A stretch of 64,000 nt of DNA from Scleroderma bovista (GCA_037178675.1 JAYMGJ010000243.1:89151-153150), one strand, 5' to 3'; positions 35,614 through 48,818 are shown, counted from the stretch's first letter. The notes: generated by a model not told the origin, from the sequence alone. Program-made: numbers and translations.

Positions 35614-38600
35614 TCATGCCATCTGTGACCGAATGAAGTTCAGTGCTGAACCTGCCCTGAGCCAGTTCAACTGGTCAGTCGACATTGTGTGTTTTACGGG
35701 TATCTCAAAAGTCTTCCCACTGCGCTTTGAAATGCGAAGCTTGATCCCAGCATTTTCGTTACCGTTCAACAAATCTGCAACGCCGACGGTTTCGACAGTG
35801 TCCCTCGAATCGATCCGTGAATAATCGGCCTTGTCAGCAAACCAAAGGGGGAGTATGCCTTGTTTCTAGATGGTTTTTAGATCATATATGGTAAGAAACT
35901 ATCAGTTTTCGCACCTTGAGGTTGGTTTCATGGATGCGAGCGAAGGAACGGGCGATGATAATGGTACAGCCTGAGAACAATTGAGGGCGCGCAGAGTCTC
36001 ACTTATCACTTATTCCATACCGTAGAATCGGGGCTGCAACGCTGCGTGTTCACGTGCACTACCTTCCCCATAGTTCTCGTCAGCAATCAATACCCATGGT
36101 TGCTTGCGTGACTTCAATCTCTTCGCTATTGTCGGGATGGTATCAGAGGCGGTCTCCGTCGCATCATGATCGTGGTCGAATGCGACATTGACATCGCCAT
36201 TTTCATCGTTCACTGCCTAGAACGAGGTGTCAACGAGAAAGGGAGATCAAAAGTACACCATCTTACTGTGATCACTTTGAGAACAACGTCAATCAGTACG
36301 TCTATTCGAGCATAACAGGATGTGACACACAGGTATTTTCAGAAATGTTGGTAAGATGACCCTTGTATTTCAGCCATGGACCCTTGATAACTGATCAAAC
36401 CCACAGAATATCATACGTGGCGAGAACTACTCACAGCTGCAGAGATGTGGTCAGTGGTACATTTTCCCCTTACTCTCATCAATACCCTTGAAGGTGGGAG
36501 TTCCAGACCTCTAGGATTGTGGGGCCCAAAATGACTCGAGAAAGGCTCCAGAATTTCAAGGCGTTGCGAATCCTTGCTGATGATCACTTCAGTTTCTGGC
36601 TGAGGTTCTGGCATAGGTCTGGGATAGTAACCAATGTTCCCGAAGGTGAAACCACTCGAGGGAAGGTCTTGTCCGGTCGGAGGTAGGAATTGGAAAGGTC
36701 TTCCATCCGGTAAAGTAATGGAATCTGACATCGGGTTAAACGAGAGTTTCCCAGAGAAAGCCATTGCAGTGACGACAGTCGGTGAGGCAAGGAAATTCAT
36801 CGTATTGCGGTTACCGTCGTTGCGTGACTTGAAGTTACTGTTGAGAGTTGTGGGCCAAGTGAAGAATCACAAGCAAAGGAGCACACCGGTTAAAAGACGT
36901 AAGGATTGCTTCAGGCGGGTGAGTAAATGCGGAAACATTGTGTTAACGTGCACGTACCATTCTCTTTGTCCTTGGCATCTCCTCGTTTCCACTGACCGGA
37001 AATGGATTAGGATCTTCAACAAGCAAGGAGGCATTGCTTACTTGACCAATGCAGGGACCGCAAGCGTTGGCTAGGACCACAGCACCCACATTCTCCAGAC
37101 TACCGGTGACGCCATCACGCTCCATAGTTGCACGAATTTGTTCGGAGCCAGGTGTGCATAAGAACGGTACTTGTGTTTGCAACCCAGCTGTCTTTGCTTG
37201 ATCGGCAATTTCAGCAACCCTGGTCTTCGGACACTTTAGTTAGGTTTCTCGGGTCATACACAAAACGAACCATGTCCTCATAGGAGCTGTTGGTACAAGA
37301 CCCGATTAGACATGCGGAAACTTCATCCTTCCACCCATTTTCTTGGACAAGGGCAGCAAACTTTGATAGCGGGGTTGCTAAGTCTGGGGTAAATGGCCCG
37401 TTGATCATGGGTTCCAGCTCCGAAAGGTTCTGGATTGGACAAGATGTTCAACTATTTGTTGCCAGTTGACGTCCATGACACGTACGACTTCGATGACCTC
37501 ATCATACTCAGCACCCTCATCGGCACTGAGATATCCCTTGGCGGCAGCTTCGTCGGCAGCGCGGGCTACGGGGGCCCGTCCAGTCACTTGCAAATATGCA
37601 CGCATGCTGGCGGTGTACGGGAAAGTAGATGTCGTCGCCCCCACTTCCGCTCCCATGTTCGCAACAGTTGCCAGTCCTTTGAAAATCTAAGCAGCTACTC
37701 CAGGACAATTGACAATACAGCTCTCACCGGTGCAGGATTGGGCATGGACCCCCGGTCCAAAGTATTCCAGGATACGTCCAGTGCCTCCCTACATACTGAT
37801 AAGCCAGATTCCGCGCCATGCAATGTTATCACTCACTCGAACTGTTAGCTTACCGGTCAAGTACAGAATCAAATCCTTCGGAGTCGCCCAGCCATCGAGT
37901 GTTCCGGTTAGGTGGACGCCTATTATGATTTCATCGCTCACCCTCTAATGAAATAGAATCAGCAAAAAGACTTACCCACGACCTGGGGTGCCTTCAACTC
38001 CCATGGCGTCCCAGTCATGGCGTCGACCGCATCGGCACCTCCGACGCCGATGGCAAGCAAACCAAGGCCACCAGCATTAGGCGTATGTGAATCTGGGCTG
38101 CCATATTACTAAATTATCTGACCATGACTATACTGAGGCCTACCAGTTCCCAGCCTGTATATTACACAGCATCAGCTAGGAAGTGCGTGGGACCGAGACA
38201 AGACTTACATGAGCATTCCCGGAGCAGCGTAGTTTTCTAGAACGATTTGATGTATGATCCCAGAACCAGGCTTCCAAAATTCAATGCCGTATTTACGCGC
38301 AGCACTCTCCAAAAAGTCAAAAACTTCTTTGTTCGACATAATGGACTTCTGTAACCACTTCGGTTACAGGACAACTCGAAATAGACAGGAAGAATGGGTA
38401 CCTCGAGATCGGAAGCAGCGCCATCGACAGCCTGGATGAGATGATCACAGTGTATACTCGTAGGAACCGCGCAACGGGTGAGGCCAGCACTCATGAACTG
38501 TAAACTGTACGAGGAATCAGCGGCATAACAACCGTACGACTAATGTGACATACAGAGCCATTCTGTCGCGCAAATGAGACTGTTTCGACGCTAATAATAA

Positions 38601-38924
38601 ATGAGCTACTCACTGTGCAGAAGCATCTTGCATAGCAACCCGCTGGGGGTTCAACCGCAGGTAAGTCTCGCCCCTGATTTTCCCTCCGCCAGAGAGGCTT
38701 TTTTCGGGATCAACGAGATGGCTGTACAAAATCTTCTCTGCGAGAGTGAGCGGACGGTGGTCGAGTAGTTCCCTCACTCGCTCGAGTTTTTTAAGTAGCT
38801 TTCCATATGGTGGGGTAATAGAACTACAGTCCTTGTCGGTCACTGGTGCATGGGTTGCTAAACACCGTCGTAGTGCGTGCGTGGAGATGACACTTTTTTG
38901 GATTCGAAGGACTGGAAAAGACAT
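35614..38924 (-). CDS. ACO2: Aconitase-family hydratase, mitochondrial, Aco2-like
   Basis: [4Fe-4S] hydratase. In fungi the Aco2 paralogue is linked to lysine synthesis (homocitrate dehydration) as well as to citrate isomerisation. The start [27 protein letters not shown] region is Arg/Ser-rich and looks like a presequence. Blocks in order: [99 protein letters not shown], cluster Cys in [19 protein letters not shown] and NACGPCIGQ boxes, [41 protein letters not shown], and [15 protein letters not shown] with the catalytic Ser. C-terminus [18 protein letters not shown], stop at 35614. Roughly 780 residues across more than ten introns. Assignment to Aco2 rather than Aco1 rests on overall resemblance and is not certain. 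Confidence 0.88.
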
Positions 38925-39372
38925 TGTTGCACTGACCCCACAATGACTTCCTGGCCCTTTTCCTCTCCTGTGTGGGGTTGCGAAGTCGGAAGCTAGAGCT
39001 TGGTGGTGTGCACGTCGTCCAGTACTAACTTGTTCGCTTTACAGAGTCTGCCCAAATACGGACTGTGAGCACTCCGCATACTCGGCTGGTTTCTGAAAGG
39101 GCCCCATGTACAATTCGTTTCACAATCACAGTCGCATCTCATGTTCCTCAGTGTTACGAAGTTGAACACACACGGAATAGCAAAAACAGTGTGACAATAA
39201 GGAAACTCATGCCTGCGACGGTGATGCTGAATGCAGAGAATGGGATAGATTGGCTACGAGCGCTAGAACAGCTCAGATACAATACTGACCTTGATTTGCA
39301 TAGTCATGCCGAGCGGAAAGATCACGCGTTACTTTGGCATTTTGTGACTTGACCAGGTAGCCAACTATTCCA
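38925..39372. other. ACO2 upstream and OSBP downstream region
   Basis: Tandem minus-strand neighbours meet here. It should hold the ACO2 promoter and the 3' untranslated region of the oxysterol-binding gene. No coding feature supported. Confidence 0.45.
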
Positions 39373-41942
39373 TCACCACAGGGGTTCCACTGGCGAGTCC
39401 TTCCAACCTTTCGCCCTTCCTTCCCAGTACCCCCCAGCATACATCCACTCCTCTCCAACCCGCTTGAACCACCGCGGTATGCGATCTGTACCCCTCCTGC
39501 GCCTGTCTCTCTGCAGCTCTTCCAACCGTGTCTTCTGTTCCTCAGCCAAATCAATCTTTCCTTCCTCAAGCGCCCGGATGTCAGGCCGGAACCGTGAGTC
39601 GGTGGAAGGAATCTTCCCTTCGAGATCACTTGTAATCTCATTGAGGGTGATGGCGAAAGTTGTAAACCCGTAATAATCAAGAGCTTGGTTCGGGAACGGC
39701 GTGATGCGCCATAGCACGCGGAGATGCGATGGATCAAGGATCAATGCGAGCTGCTCGTCCCACTTCCCCTCGATGCGTGCACAAACCTCACCGGAAGAGG
39801 ATAGAACAGTACCAACAACTTCGTTGGATGCACCCCAGTAGCCTGCCTGCTTGAAATCGATAACACAACTGGTTTCGTTCGCAACGTTCTTGATTGTCAT
39901 CGTCCCACAGTGTTCAAGATATTTGGTGCCCATCATCAAATTCCGTATGAACGATGACGGTTTGTTCCTGAACAAATGCTTATAAGTTAGCGGAAGTGGT
40001 TGTCTACTTACCGTTCAAAAATACCATTCGTAGCGATCTCCACCAATGTTCAGTCGGGTAGTCCCAAGGGGTATAACTTCCAAGCTCTTTCCTAAATCAC
40101 TTTGTGAAGGATGGTTAAAGTGGCATGACGGAATCAACATACCCCAGAACTTCGTCTTGCCTGCGGATGTTGCGTCCAACTCCCACCCGTTACCTTCAGC
40201 ATGGTATGCAATGATGACAGGGTTGTGGGAAACCTTTTCTGCAATGAACTTTGTACGTATATCTTCGAAAGTCTCTGCTAGCATAGGGTTGCTATTGGAG
40301 GTTAACCACTAGTTGATAGAGTGATTGACATGTGCCTACAATCCTTTCCGGCCAGTGCGATGTCTTGTATGTGCGTAGCTAGATACTGCGAAAGCTGCAA
40401 CAAAACACATCCGCTCGACGGGGTCCTTGCTGTTGACAGCTTGGAGAAGTAGGCCATGGTACTCCATTTCTTCCGCTGCACGTTGAAGCATCGTCAATGG
40501 CTCGTTGAAGGACACCGGAAAAGCTATAGTTGACAAATCCTGGGCCTGCATTCTAGAACTGTGGAGTCTGGTGAAGAAACACCGCACCTTGCCTACGTTC
40601 TTCTTCAACATCGTAAATAAACTACCTTCGTCACCCACAGGTCCACATGGCAGACGAGTTCTCCTGGTGATCTGGCGCGCCAGTAATTCAGCGTCTAATG
40701 CTGTCTTGAATTGGTACGGGGCTGTCTCCTCATTCTCACTGGAGGAGCTTTCGTATTCTTTATAACTCGAACTACCAGACTGCAGATTGGGTGGTGCCTT
40801 TTCTTCATCTGGGGTGGGCTCCTCTAATACGAACTCCTCTCCGACGTTGTCCTGAGCGTCAAACCACTCTACGGGCACGCCATCACTCAGACTGCTCACG
40901 GATGGTTCTATCTTTGATCGTCTCGTGAATGCCGTGGAAAAGCGGGAAGCGGGTAACAGCTCTTCGGGGCTCTCTTCGGTTGTCCCAGGAAAAGGTGATG
41001 ATTTACCTATTGCGGTAGCCGTGTCGCCATGGAGAGAGCAGAGCAGAGCAGCGTGCTGAGTCTTGAGAGACTCGAGTGCCAGATTTATACGCTGGAAATG
41101 GACCTGAGAACTCGGGTCGACCAAGAGTTTGGGCAGTGTTCCGTCCTCATGGTATCCCCCAGCTAGCCAAAACATATCAGACAAGACATATCAAGTAGTG
41201 TAAAGACTCACACTTCTTAAACATGTTAAACTTGCCATCCCTGTGATGACACTTGTCCTTGTCAGATTTAGACTTCAGAGACCCGTTCTTCCTATGAGAA
41301 TCATCGGTCTGGAGGACGGCAACTGCGCTTTCAAGTTCTGCAATAATCTAAACATGCTCAGGATCTTGGTGACTGCTGAAAGGCAAATGGACGAACCGAA
41401 CTCATGTCTTCAGCAATGATGCTGGAACGATTCCACTGGATGTGGCCGAGTCTTGGTGTAGACCTGCTGACCATGGTTGACTTTCTCCCGTCTGTCACGA
41501 TGAACTTCCTACGCCATAGTTAGTGGGAGTCAAGAAGCAGAACGAGATCTAGATGACCTGAACGCGGACATCCATGTGTTGAAATCATCTGTTGTGAGAC
41601 ACTTAATGTGGAATGTTGCATTGCTTGAATCTATGTGGATATCCTTCCTTCCGACTGCAGTAGAGAGAGCGGCTTGAGATATGAGGATTTGGTCACGGAT
41701 GGGATGTTTTGGACTGATAGAGTAGGATAGGGTTCCCGATTGATGGAGAACAAAGTACCGACGTGCAAAGCCTGTGAGAACAAAGAGTCATTCAATGAAG
41801 ATGAGGGCGCTGTACGTGTATTGCCGGTATACACACCCTGCATTTTCTTCCTCCTCTTCTTTAAGAGCCATCCTTCGCAAACGACCCCTTGGTCGGGGTT
41901 GACGGCAAGATGAGCAAACTGGTACTTGTATGACAGTGACAT
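39373..41942 (-). CDS. Oxysterol-binding protein-related protein with PH domain, Osh3-like
   Basis: Lipid-transfer protein at membrane contact sites. The start MSLSYKYQFAHLAVNPDQG leads into a PH domain: VVCEGWLLKKRRKKMQGFAR, RYFVLHQSGTLSYS, KDIHIDSSNATFHIKC, DDFNTWMSAFR. A Ser-rich/acidic linker follows (about 40700-41150). The ORD domain then has FPVSFNEPLTMLQRAAEEME, YHGLLLQAVNSKDPVERMCF, VAAFAVSSYAHTRHRTGRKG, NPMLAETFEDIR, KFIAEKVSHNPVIIAYHAEG, KFWGMLIPSCHFN and CVIDFKQAGYWGASNEVVGT, with the tail DRIPRWFKRVGEEWMYAGGY, WEGRAKGWKDSPVEPLW. The motif that is EQVSHHPP in most family members reads EKVSHNPV here. Whether a GOLD domain, as in some Osh3 proteins, lies further upstream was not found. 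Confidence 0.88.
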
Positions 41943-42360
41943 TTCCTTGGTCCTGAGAGTCAGGGTACGTGTCCAGCGTGCTAAAGTGGAAATACATACA
42001 CGGGTGCGGCTGCTCACAGAGTACTCTCGGCCGTATTAGTTTGAAGTGAACATGGTACGGGCGAAGGCAACACGGTTGAGCGCTGAGCCCCGGGGGCGAC
42101 TGCACGGACTGGCTGCTGCGACACGATGGTTGAGCGCGTCTAAACTGGCATCAGGCACTGCAGTAGGAACAGCTATGAACATACACCGTTTATGACGGAG
42201 GAATTTGTCTCCCGCCAATGATGAGGTGAGTTGGACGCCAGTATTGCTCACCTTCGGCTCAGCGTATGTAATCCCAATACATAATCTAATCCGACTTATC
42301 CATCTGATATTGCGTTTTTCCCTCTATCACCTTCTTCTTCATCGAACCCCATCGACAACA
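41943..42360. promoter_or_regulatory. Divergent promoter region, Osh3-like / GND1
   Basis: Four hundred eighteen bases between starts. The 40 bases before the GND1 start are C/T-rich, as is common ahead of strongly expressed fungal genes. No named site identified. Confidence 0.45.
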
Positions 42361-44367
42361 ATGTCTGCTCCAACGTACGTACACACCGCCGACACCTCGG
42401 ATGCATAGCTGACGCCTGTGCCAGTGGTGATATTGGACTCATCGGCCTCGCCGTCATGGTAAGCTATCTCGCTTCCACACATATCTCCGAGATGTAACCT
42501 CTTCCACCTAGGGTCAAAATCTGATTTTGAACATGAATGACAAGGGCTATACGGTCGTTGCCTACAATCGTACAGTCAGCAAGGTCGACGACTTCTTGAA
42601 CAACGAGGCCAAAGGTAGCCATCTTAGAGTCCTCGTCGACCCGTGCTCCTGTTGACCTGCTACTCATCTTCTAGGGACCAAGGTCCAGGGCGCACACTCT
42701 GTTGAAGAACTCGTAGCCAAGCTCAAGAGGCCTCGCAAGATCATCCTCCTCGTCAAGGCTGGCCCCGCTGTAGACACCTTTATCCAGCAGCTTGTACCCC
42801 ACCTTGAGTCAGGTGACATCATCATTGACGGTGGTAACTCCCACTACCCAGACACCATCCGCCGCTGCAAGGAGCTCGAGGAGAAGGGACTTCTTTACGT
42901 TGGCTCTGGTGTTTCTGGTGGTGAAGAAGGTGCACGTCATGGTCCATCTCTCATGCCTGGTGGTTCTCCAGCTGCCTGGCCCCACATCAAGGAGATATTC
43001 CAGGCAACAGCCGCTCAGGTCAATGGCGAACCATGCTGTGATTGGGTCGGCGAGACAGGCGCTGGTCACTACGTCAAGATGGTTCACAACGGTAATGGAC
43101 CATTTCCCAAGTAGATTCATCAAATCTAATCCTCACAATCAGGTATCGAATATGGTGACATGCAATTGATAGCTGAGGGTTATGACATCCTCAAGCGTGG
43201 CCTTGGTCTTCATGAAAGTGAAATTGGTGATATCTTCACCAAATGGAATAAAGGGGTGCTCGACTCCTTCCTCATCGAGATCACGGCGGAGATCTTGAAA
43301 TTCAACGACGACGACGGCACTCCCCTTGTGACCAAAATCCTTGATGCAGCCGGCCAAAAGGGTACAGGCAAATGGACTGCAATTGCCGCTCTTGATGCGG
43401 GAACTCCCGGTAGGTTACCCTTATCAGCTACCCGATCAACCACTTGAAACGTGAACGCATCACAGTTACTTTGATTGGCGAGGCTGTATTTGCACGTTGC
43501 TTGTCTTCTTTGAAAGACGAGCGCGTTCGTGGAAGCAAAGTTCTCGCTGGTCCTCAAAAGGAGGCTTTCCGTGGCGATAAGCAACAGTTTATCGATGACC
43601 TCGAACAAGCATTGTATGCTTCCAAGATCATCTCTTACACACAGGGCTTCATGTTGATGAGAGAAACTGCCAAGGAGGTGTGTATTATTGTGACGCTCGG
43701 ATATCGTGCGCTCACACGCCATTTAGCTGAAATGGAACCTAAACTATTCTGGTATTGCCCGCATGTGGCGAGGTGGCTGTATCATCAAGGTAAATGACCC
43801 CCCCCAATATTAAGTAGTGTTCTGAACAATCATACCTTCCTTAGAGCGTCTTTTTGGGCGACATTGCTGCCGCGTTTGAGAAGAACCGTGACCTCGAATC
43901 CCTCTTGTTCAATGATTTCTTCAACAAAGGTTTTTATTGACCATACTAGTGTGTGACAAACTAACGACTGCCTTTCAGCCGTCCACAACGCACAACCTGG
44001 TTGGAGACGCATCATTGCCCAGGCTGTTCTCTGGGGCATTCCAACTCCAGCCTTCAGCACTGCTTTAGCCTTCTTCGACGGGTACAGGAGCGAAGTTGTC
44101 CCAGCTAATATTATTCAAGCTCAGGTGGGTTTGTCGCTCATGCAGATTGCGTTGGATCAGTGACGCTTACTACCTTAAAGCGTGACTATTTCGGTGCTCA
44201 CACCTTCAAAGTCCTTCCTGGTAAGGAGAACGACAGACTCAAGAAGGGCCAAGATATTCGTAAGTGTCTATCCGCTTCTCTTACTGGAAATGTGTTTACA
44301 TGCCTTGATAGACATCAACTGGACGGGCCGTGGAGGAACTGTATCAGCTAGCTCATACTCTGCATAA
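42361..44367 (+). CDS. GND1: 6-phosphogluconate dehydrogenase (decarboxylating)
   Basis: Pentose-phosphate pathway enzyme: 6-phosphogluconate plus NADP+ gives ribulose 5-phosphate, CO2 and NADPH. The first exon encodes only MSAPT; then [20 protein letters not shown] (the GxGxxG-type coenzyme fold start), [73 protein letters not shown] (signature region), [33 protein letters not shown] split by an intron, [19 protein letters not shown], and the last domain with [36 protein letters not shown] and [15 protein letters not shown]. The C-terminus is [17 protein letters not shown]. About 490 residues, full length, roughly nine introns. Confidence 0.96.
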
Positions 44368-44958
44368 ACTTCTGGTGCTGTGTACAGTGTACGCATGTGC
44401 TTCTAGATCTTTGTCATGCTTCTTCCTGCTTCTTGTTTGCATTTTGTGCGACGCCCTGCACATGAAATATAAGTGTTCTAGATTAGATGAGGTACAAAGA
44501 ACAAAACTCTGCGTGAGAAAGTGTGGCCTCCAGCTCTCTCTTTCCTCGTCGCACCACCACTACAATCGTCAAACCCAGTGGCCTCGACGAGCTCATCATT
44601 TCTTTCGCACCCACTCACCAACCTCTTTCCCAGGTCCGTGCGACACCTTGAACAATCCTTCGTCTCACTCTCGCCCCTTCTTTTCGCCCGACGCGACACT
44701 TTCGACACATAGTGTCTCCGGCCGACGCTAACCTGTTCAGAGAATCAGTACCCATCCCACCTTCATAGGGGTCAGCCCCGGACCCCCGGTGCTGGGATTC
44801 ACCTAAAACTCCCACCTCTTCAGTTCACTCGTGTTTCTCTCCATCCCCCCACTATCGGTCGGACGCCGATAGGCATAGATTTATATACTAGGAGCAAACT
44901 TCTACTGTCCGTAGTAGAAAATTTAGTCACGTGAAAGACACCTTTTGCTCGAACTTCT
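44368..44958. other. Intergenic region, no gene seen
   Basis: Nearly 600 bases between GND1 and the ASNSD1-like gene. The left half is C/T-rich on the plus strand (44520-44710). A TATATA element lies at 44882-44887, about 70 bp before the next start. I looked for tRNA-like internal boxes and saw none. Confidence 0.45.
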
Positions 44959-47434
44959 ATGTGCGGAATATACTGCGCTATACGAGTGGGCAACCCAGGC
45001 GCTGCTTCAAACCAACACGTCGACATAGATGGTTTCCGAAGGTTGTCTGAGCAACTGAGGTATGCAAATGCTGCACGGGGTAAGCTCACCATGGTTAGAA
45101 TTGCCATCATAGAATGGGATCTTGGCTTTCAACTGTCATTGACTATCTCCAGGACCGGATGCACAGGGATCGCGCACGCTCCGCCTGACCACTTCCTGTT
45201 CCCAACAGAGCCCCCTAAAGAGCGAAGTGCGTGGTCCTGAAGAACTTCAAGTTGAGTTCTTCGCGTCTGAGCTCTGCCTAAGGGGTCATGCTCCGATCAT
45301 CCAACCCCATCACCAAGAAGGGGACGTGCTCTGCTGGAATGGAGAGGTACGAGCCATTTAGACATTTGATCCTTGTCGTTTCTGATTATAGAAACCACAG
45401 ATATTTGAGGGGCTGGAAGTATGTACGATTCTCTTATGATGAAGCCATAATTGACTTCTTGAACGTAGATCGGTCCTGATGATAATGATGGTGAAATCTT
45501 ATTTGCACATTTACGATCCGTTTCCAAACCAGATCTATTACCTTCTTTACTTGGGAGCATTGAGGGACCGTAAGTTGGCACCTTCTGGAGTAGAATGTCG
45601 ATGTTCACCGCTGTCCCGATAGCTATGCATTTGTCTTTTACGACGTACGTTTCTCCTTCATTTTCAGCTTGAACCGGTGCTACAGCGATTGTAGTCTAGC
45701 TCAGAACAGCTCTACTTTGCACGGGATCCACTTGGCAGGCGTTCGCTGTTGATACACAAACCGACATCCTCCTTTCCATATTTTTTTCTCGCGTCTGTTT
45801 CAGGCGGCCCATCAGGGGATTTTACTTCATGCCAGTTCGAGGAGTTATCCACGGAAGGTATATTCTGTCTCGACATCGATCAGATACGGCGAACGGGTGA
45901 TGTATGAGTGTCTCTTTGATGTAACAAAGATCGATCTAAAGTTCGTTATAGCTATTGAATGCATTTGACGATACCTTGTCTATAATACCCCGGTGCCCCC
46001 CGATAACTAAATTCGTGAGTAGCGGGATTTGAAGTCTAAGCTGGTCATTGACCGAAAGCTCAGGGAGAAATTGCTAGAGTGAACCCAACACTCCCTTGTG
46101 ACGACATGCCCTGTGTAGATCCCTTCGAGCATATATTGCTTCCTGAAATTTGGTCAGATACAGCTGCTAAACTTATTTCACACCTTGACCGAAGTGTCAT
46201 GCTACGTGTGCGGGATATTCCTATTACACCAGAAGAACAAGGGAAGGCACGGGTAGCCGTGCTTTTCAGTGGCGGGATAGACTCGACTGTGCTGGCATTC
46301 CTGGCTGACCGGTGGGTTCAGTGGCAACCAGTAGGATTTGTGCTTATACATGAACTTGTCAGTCACCTTCCAGCAAATGAACCGATAGACCTGTTAAATG
46401 TCGCCTTTGAGAACCCGCGAAAGATTCAAGGACGACTCGATGGTAACTTAGGTGCACGCCCAAAAAGAGAAAGGCAGAGGCAGCAGAAGGTTGCAAACAC
46501 GAACGTTATTGACAAAGGCTTGACATCGTACTTGGTACCGGATCGCGTTACCGGCTTACAAGAAGTGGAAGAACTGCAGAGATTGTGTCCAAAAAGGATG
46601 TGGAATTTTGTATGTTTATCCATCGTGGTTTTCATAACCTTGGCTGAAATGACAAAGGTAGAGATAGATGTTTCCTACGAGGTGAGTTTCAACTTTAAAC
46701 AGACTTGCTAGCCCTCTCAATGTCTTGTTTGGTAGGAAGGTCAAGTGTTAAGACCCGTCATAGAAGCAGCTATGTGGCCTAACAGGACAGTTATGGATCT
46801 GGTATGCAAAGTATTACTCTCTCAGGTGGGCAACGTTCACAGATAGGTGTAGAGCCTGGCAATGGCGCTGTACTTTGCGTCACGGGGCGTCGGCTGCGTA
46901 CGCAGCAATGTAACATCAGATACATACCAGCCATACACCAGCCATGCAAAGGTGTTGTTGAACGGGCTAGGCTCCGATGAACTGCTCGGTGGTTACGGTC
47001 GACATCGCACAGCGTTCATAACAAGAGGCTGGAAGGGTGTCGTCGAGGAGGTATATGGATTGGATGTAAAATGTTTGACATGCGCTGATGCCTTGCAGCT
47101 TCAGTTAGAGCTTGATCGCATCCCAGCTCGAAACCTGGGGCGAGATGATCGCATTATTGCTTCGCACGGCAAGGAGTCACGGCATCCATTTCTCTCGCTG
47201 TCGGTGGTATCGTTTCTAGCCGGTTTACCTGTACACCTGAAGCTTGACCCGCGGCTAGATGTTGGTAAGGGGGATAAGACCTTATTAAGGTTAGCTGTGA
47301 GAAAGGTTGGACTTGTGGAAGCAAGTGCAAGAAAAAAACGGGCGATGCAGTTCGGTAGTCACTCTGCCCGCATGGAAGCAGGAGAGGGGGAAAGGAGGGG
47401 AGATCTGATGATCAGGTCTGTAGATGAGACGTAG
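44959..47434 (+). CDS. ASNSD1: Asparagine synthetase-related protein, ASNSD1-like
   Basis: Class II glutamine-amidotransferase plus asparagine-synthase-like domains. The start is MCGIYCAI, with Cys2 in the position of the nucleophile; exons then give GPDAQGSRTLRLTT, FFASELCLRGHAPIIQPHHQ, EGDVLCWNGEIFEGLE, IGPDDNDGEILFAHLRS, PYAFVFYD and YFARDPLGRRSLLIHKP. The ATP-pyrophosphatase loop is VAVLFSGGIDSTVLAFLADR. Later blocks are DLLNVAFENPRKIQGRLDGN, VLLNGLGSDELLGGYGRHRT, LQLELDRIPARNLGRDDRII, ASHGKESRHPFLSLSVVSFL and a basic C-terminus. The ELLGGYGRHR block points to ASNSD1 rather than to true Asn synthetase. About ten introns, some of them in tight succession between 45060 and 46070, so internal boundaries are approximate. 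Biochemical role in fungi unclear. Confidence 0.87.
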
Positions 47435-47574
47435 AATATACGGTAACTTCACTCAGTGCTCGTCGAGTCGTGTAGTAGTGTGAACTTGCCTTACGGTGTG
47501 TTGACTTGTGTCATCATTGGCACAAGTTGTAAATCTGTTTACTAACCAGGTGTTTGCAACTTTTCTTTTTTACC

Positions 47575-48818
47575 ATGGCTTTGGCACATAGGCTGAACCG
47601 CATAATTGGCAAGTACATCGCCCGTCGACACGCATGAACCAAAAGCTTACATGGCAGCGTTTTACAGTCCCTCTCGGCATTGCGGTAGTCGCAATCCAGA
47701 GCAGCATATATGATGTCCCAGGAGGTTTCCGGGCTGTCATGTTCGACCGGTTTGCAGGTGTAAAGGACAAGGTTTGTGGCAATAACTGGATACCAAATCT
47801 TCAGCCTCGAATACAGGGATCTTCAAGGCAACAGGGGAAGGAACACACTTCCTCGTTCCATGGCTACAGAGAGCGATCCTCTTCGACTGTCGTACCAAGC
47901 CTAGGGTAAGCCTTCGTTTCCCGTTGCTATCTTCTGAATTTACGATTTGTGGTGGCTCTCAGAACATTTCGACAACTACTGGATCAAAAGACCTGCAGAT
48001 GGTCTCAATAACCCTACGTGTGCTGTCGCGGCCGGATGTTGAACACCTTCCTCAAATCTACCAGAGTTTAGGCTTGGACTATGACGAACGTGTCCTGCCT
48101 TCGATTGGGAATGAAGTTTTGAAGGCTATCGTCGCACAGTTTGATGCTGCCGAGTTGATAACACAACGAGAGGTGGTAAGTCCTCGCTCACAGCTCTGAA
48201 AAATGTGCTCGCTGGCTGATGCTTGACAGGTGTCTGCGAGAATACGGTCAGACTTGTTGCAGCGCGCTGGAGAATTCCGTATCAAGTTGGAAGACGTGTC
48301 TATTACGCATCTGACGTTTGGAAAAGTGGGTTCTGCATTGATGAGAATGCTGGTTCAGGACTGACTGTTTCACAGGAGTTCACACAGGTTTGCACATATG
48401 TCCTTGTTTTAACCGCGAGTCCTCTCAATCCTCCATAGGCAGTTGAAGCGAAACAGATCGCCCAACAAGGTGAACAATATTCATGTCATGATCGTCCTCG
48501 AGCTAACTGGGCTTAGATGCCGAGCGGGCCAAATTCATCGTCGAGAAGGTGAGATGCACTGCACTACGTACATCATGTGACATTGACTGGTCCCAGGCCG
48601 AACAAGAGCGCCAGGCAGCTGTTATTCGGGCCGAGGGTGAGGCTGAGGCAGCAGCCACCATTTCCAAGGCGTTGGACAAGGCGGGAGATGCTTTCCTTGC
48701 GCTAAGGAAGATAGAAGCTAGCAAGGCGATCGTACAATCACTGGCCAACAACAGCAATGTGTCCTACATCCCCAGCAGCGGTGGTAATGTCTTGTTGAAC
48801 GTACCTACCAGGCAGTAG
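47575..48818 (+). CDS. PHB1: Prohibitin PHB1
   Basis: Subunit of the ring-shaped Phb1/Phb2 complex of the mitochondrial inner membrane, which acts as scaffold and regulator of m-AAA protease. Exon 1 [13 protein letters not shown] is joined by an intron (about 47614-47670) to a hydrophobic anchor [20 protein letters not shown], then [137 protein letters not shown] and [21 protein letters not shown]-terminus [20 protein letters not shown]. About 280 residues. Every conserved prohibitin block is present, and seven or eight short introns interrupt it. Confidence 0.95.

Noticed and set aside
35614..38924. Homoaconitase (Lys4) as identity of the aconitase-family gene
   Set aside because: The order and wording of blocks ([41 protein letters not shown]) fit the aconitase branch, not Lys4; Aco2 versus Aco1 stays open.
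44368..44958. Possible RNA gene in the long gap after GND1
   Set aside because: No tRNA-like A/B box pair or stable cloverleaf seen; only C/T-rich sequence and a TATA-like element.
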